Notes under the pieces: generated by a model
What the model was told of the DNA's origin: nothing
The model's database searches: none
Seen by the model: only the letters and a program-made list of their open reading frames with translations
Made by a program: the position numbers and the translations under genes
DNA from: Mesocentrotus franciscanus
Taxonomy: Eukaryota; Echinodermata; Echinoidea; Camarodonta; Strongylocentrotidae
Direction of reading: 5' to 3'
Assembly (NCBI GenBank): GCA_037976565.1
Contig: CP137682.1
Span: 18,382,751 to 18,446,750 of the forward strand
Length of the DNA: 64,000 nt
Part shown: positions 62,701 to 64,000 of the stretch, piece after piece
Numbering within the stretch: position 1 is the first letter of the stretch
Layout: each line of letters opens with the position of its first letter

Positions 62701-63442
62701 TGTTGTCTGTTGGTCGAAAACTCTTGGTGACCTTTACCCACAAGGCTCTTGAACATCCTGGGGACAACACCACTCTGCTTCTACGTTTCAAACATATCAA
62801 GAGGTTTGTTCAATTTCATCAAATACACTGTAACCCATAAAGTTGGAATAATTTATCCTCACTAATTTTCAAGAAATGATTATCACGATATTGTTTATAC
62901 TTGATTGGTAGAGTTTATATTATAATTATATTATTAAAATTGGTTTTTAATTTTCCTATTATAAGATGAAAACAGAAATCTGTGGGGTAACATTCAAGCA
63001 TTATGGTGTGATTGAATATTTTCATACACTGGCATATGTCATTGATAAAGAACAGAATTCTGTATCTAGTCTTGAAGCCACAGACTAGTCCTACCAGATA
63101 AAACATACAGAATCTAAATGAGTCCAGAAATAATAGAGGAGCAAATGTAATACCTTTTTTTTTCAATCTAGCCCTACCAAATAAAACATATAGAATCAAA
63201 ATTAGTCAAGAAATAACAGAAAGGCGAATTTAATACTAAATACTTTTTTTTCTTCAAACAGACACATAAACAAAAAGACAAACACACATGGAGCACATTA
63301 AAGAATTCCTGTCCAAATTCCATTCAGCAAGGACGCAAATGTAGCCGTGTTTAATACCTTTTCTTCGGACTGGTCTCCACTGTCTGTCGTCTTGGGTTCC
63401 TGTGAATATCGTCCTGAAGCTAACCCGTAACCAAGCTTGGCC
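50125..63442 (-). CDS. usp5: Ubiquitin carboxyl-terminal hydrolase 5/13 (isopeptidase T), C-terminal part
   Basis: Minus-strand exons: 63442-63358, 62780-62658, 61629-61476, about 57349-57170, 55354-55267, 53453-53346, 52789-52646 (UBA1), 52096-51960 (UBA2), 51581-51467, 50912-50828, 50227-50125 (stop TGA). Motifs: [88 protein letters not shown]1 has [19 protein letters not shown]2 has [17 protein letters not shown]. The His box is [12 protein letters not shown] and the end is [16 protein letters not shown]. The enzyme disassembles unanchored polyubiquitin. The zinc finger and catalytic Cys box lie right of the window. One exon carries an apparent frameshift, and one junction (61476 to 57349) is out of phase by one base. 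Confidence 0.92.
51650..51880 (-). pseudogene. Two partial tandem copies of the USP5 UBA2 exon
   Basis: Minus-strand 51880-51805 reads [18 protein letters not shown] followed by gtgagt. 51735-51650 reads [18 protein letters not shown] with a decayed donor. Both repeat the second half of the true UBA2 exon (52096-51960) and the intron after it, at 130-152 bp spacing. Neither has an evident acceptor, so they are probably unspliced relics. Confidence 0.75.
53987..54936 (+). mobile_element. Tandem-repeat element, copy 2 (Helitron/HINE-like candidate)
   Basis: Same ends and hairpin as 39012-39813, with about one more internal unit (950 versus 802 bp). It lies in a USP5 intron. Internal units differ in the number of TGACCT motifs. 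Confidence 0.75.
55267..55354 (-). CDS. usp5: USP5 exon with apparent 1-nt deletion
   Basis: Acceptor caacag and donor gtaagt are intact and both flanking phases need 89 bp; the exon has 88. The conserved G-x-D-W-x-P-K-K-L block reads GAC TGA CGC here, a stop in place of Trp. A single missing G would restore the family motif. Confidence 0.8.
56670..56870. repeat. GA/GACA microsatellite
   Basis: GAGAGA runs interspersed with GACAGACAGA. Confidence 0.9.
58087..61190. repeat. 101-bp hairpin satellite array, about 31 copies
   Basis: From 58381 the unit repeats every 101 bp with almost no differences (one copy near 59250 has a 7-bp internal duplication, one near 61030 lacks a base). The first three copies and the last are diverged. 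Each unit contains CTGACTGCATGCCTGGTT and the inverse AACCAGGCATGCAAGTCAG, an 18-bp stem with one bulged base and a 12-nt loop. It lies in a USP5 intron. Confidence 0.97.
61226..61360. mobile_element. Hairpin MITE, complete copy
   Basis: GGGCAGCGTCTCATGAAACC and GGTTTCGTGAAACGCTGCC are inverted ends. The arms pair across nearly the whole 135 bp (ACAAGTTCACCGACATCCCA with its complement). A half copy is at 37403. Confidence 0.85.
61681..61862. mobile_element. TIR MITE with TACTGTCAAACCTGTCT ends
   Basis: Left TACTGTCAAACCTGTCT and right AGACAGGTTTGACTGTA are perfect inverted ends including the TA. Internal repeats of AAAGGCCACCTGTC occur. A diverged relative may lie at about 63452-63775. Confidence 0.8.
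62145..62298 (-). mobile_element. tRNA-derived SINE, copy 1
   Basis: The minus strand starts GGCGCGATGGCTCAGTGGTA (A box) and has GGTCCAGGTTTCGAG (B box region), followed by a body shared with the next copy (GCACTAGTGCCCTTTGGTAA). Confidence 0.7.
62370..62557 (-). mobile_element. tRNA-derived SINE, copy 2
   Basis: Same family and strand as the copy at 62145-62298. The B box GGTTTCGAAACC is better kept, and the head has lost about 10 bp around GTGGTAGAG. Confidence 0.7.
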
Positions 63443-63451
63443 CTGTAACGA

Positions 63452-63775
63452 ATACAATGAAACCTGCCTTAGGGAACCATCTGTATAGAAAGACCACAGG
63501 TCTATAAACAGGGATGCCCGTTAGAATTGATCAGAGGGCCTGTAAATCACCTAAATTGGCTATTTTGTACACAAAAAAGCCTGAACTATGGCCTGAAAAT
63601 ATATCGCCAGGGCCTGAAAACTGGCCTCCCTGTATAAAGACCACATCTTCTGTTTTCCCTTGTATAGAGTTTCCCATTGAAACATGTATGAAAGGAACTT
63701 GTACATAGAAATCATCTGTCTTTAAAGACCGCTTTTCTTGTCTCCCTTGAGCCGTCCTTACTTATAGGTTTCATG
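63452..63775. mobile_element. Diverged TIR element related to 61681-61862
   Basis: ACAATGAAACCTGCCTTA at the left and the inverse TTATAGGTTTCATGTTA at the right, with AGAAAGACCAC motifs inside. Weak ends. Confidence 0.45.
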
Positions 63776-63805
63776 TTATATTAGTCATCGTCTCAACAAA
63801 ACAAA

Positions 63806-63910
63806 GGCACTTGAACAGAAGTATTCTAGGTGAGCACGTAGGCACTTGAACAGAAGTATTCTAGGTGAGCACGTAGGCACTTGAACAGAAGTATTCTAGG
63901 TGAGCACGTA
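63806..63910. repeat. Three exact 35-bp tandem repeats
   Basis: The unit starts GGCACTTGAACAGAAGTATT and ends GGTGAGCACGTA. Confidence 0.97.
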
Positions 63911-64000
63911 GGCATGCATCGAACAGTCTACTCAACAAGTCGTTTTTGTGTTTACTGAGAGTGCATTGAAACTGCAATATCTCTGCACAGATCGGGTCCA

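Overview
The window is eukaryotic. Genes are split by GT-AG introns of roughly 0.3 to 4 kb, the DNA is AT-rich, microsatellites are dense, and DNA transposons, LINE fragments and tRNA-derived SINEs sit in introns and spacers. Gene content (an LRR-containing GRL101/relaxin-receptor-type GPCR, a single-exon FoxQ2, a type B/I/J arylsulfatase, prohibitin-2 and USP5) points to a marine invertebrate deuterostome. An echinoderm, most likely a sea urchin, is my best guess; the species is not determined.

Layout. (1) 0.6-8.0 kb, plus strand: 3' part of an LRR-GPCR gene. Four LRR exons are followed by two exons for the seven-helix domain and two tail exons. A degenerate LINE carrying a nested hAT element lies in the intron before the tail. 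(2) 8-15.5 kb: spacer with a LINE 3' end, MITEs and one orphan LRR-like mini-exon. (3) 15.9-17.0 kb, plus: intronless foxQ2 with a TATA box. (4) 20.1-34.3 kb, plus: an eight-coding-exon arylsulfatase gene with a TATA box and a putative 5' non-coding exon. Its last intron is almost entirely a 1.7 kb inverted-repeat element that appears to have landed inside the final exon. (5) 37.9-46.9 kb, minus: complete prohibitin-2 gene. (6) 50.1-63.4 kb and beyond the right edge, minus: 3' part of USP5/USP13-type deubiquitinase, with a 31-copy 101-bp hairpin satellite in one intron.

The genes do not form one pathway. Prohibitin-2 (mitochondrial inner-membrane scaffold) and USP5 (polyubiquitin disassembly) are housekeeping genes whose human orthologues also lie close together on 12p13, so their linkage may be ancestral. 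FoxQ2 is an anterior/apical patterning regulator, the sulfatase a secreted or lysosomal enzyme, and the GPCR a glycoprotein-hormone/relaxin-like receptor relative.

Main observations: a candidate transposon-made intron in the sulfatase gene; a homogeneous hairpin satellite transcribed within USP5; two copies of a tandem-repeat element that carries arrays of DR1-type nuclear-receptor motifs; repeated duplication of exon edges in prohibitin-2, USP5 and the sulfatase; and three independent coding exons that are each exactly one base short, which suggests assembly deletions or real lesions. I found no CRISPR array, operon or prokaryotic defence system.
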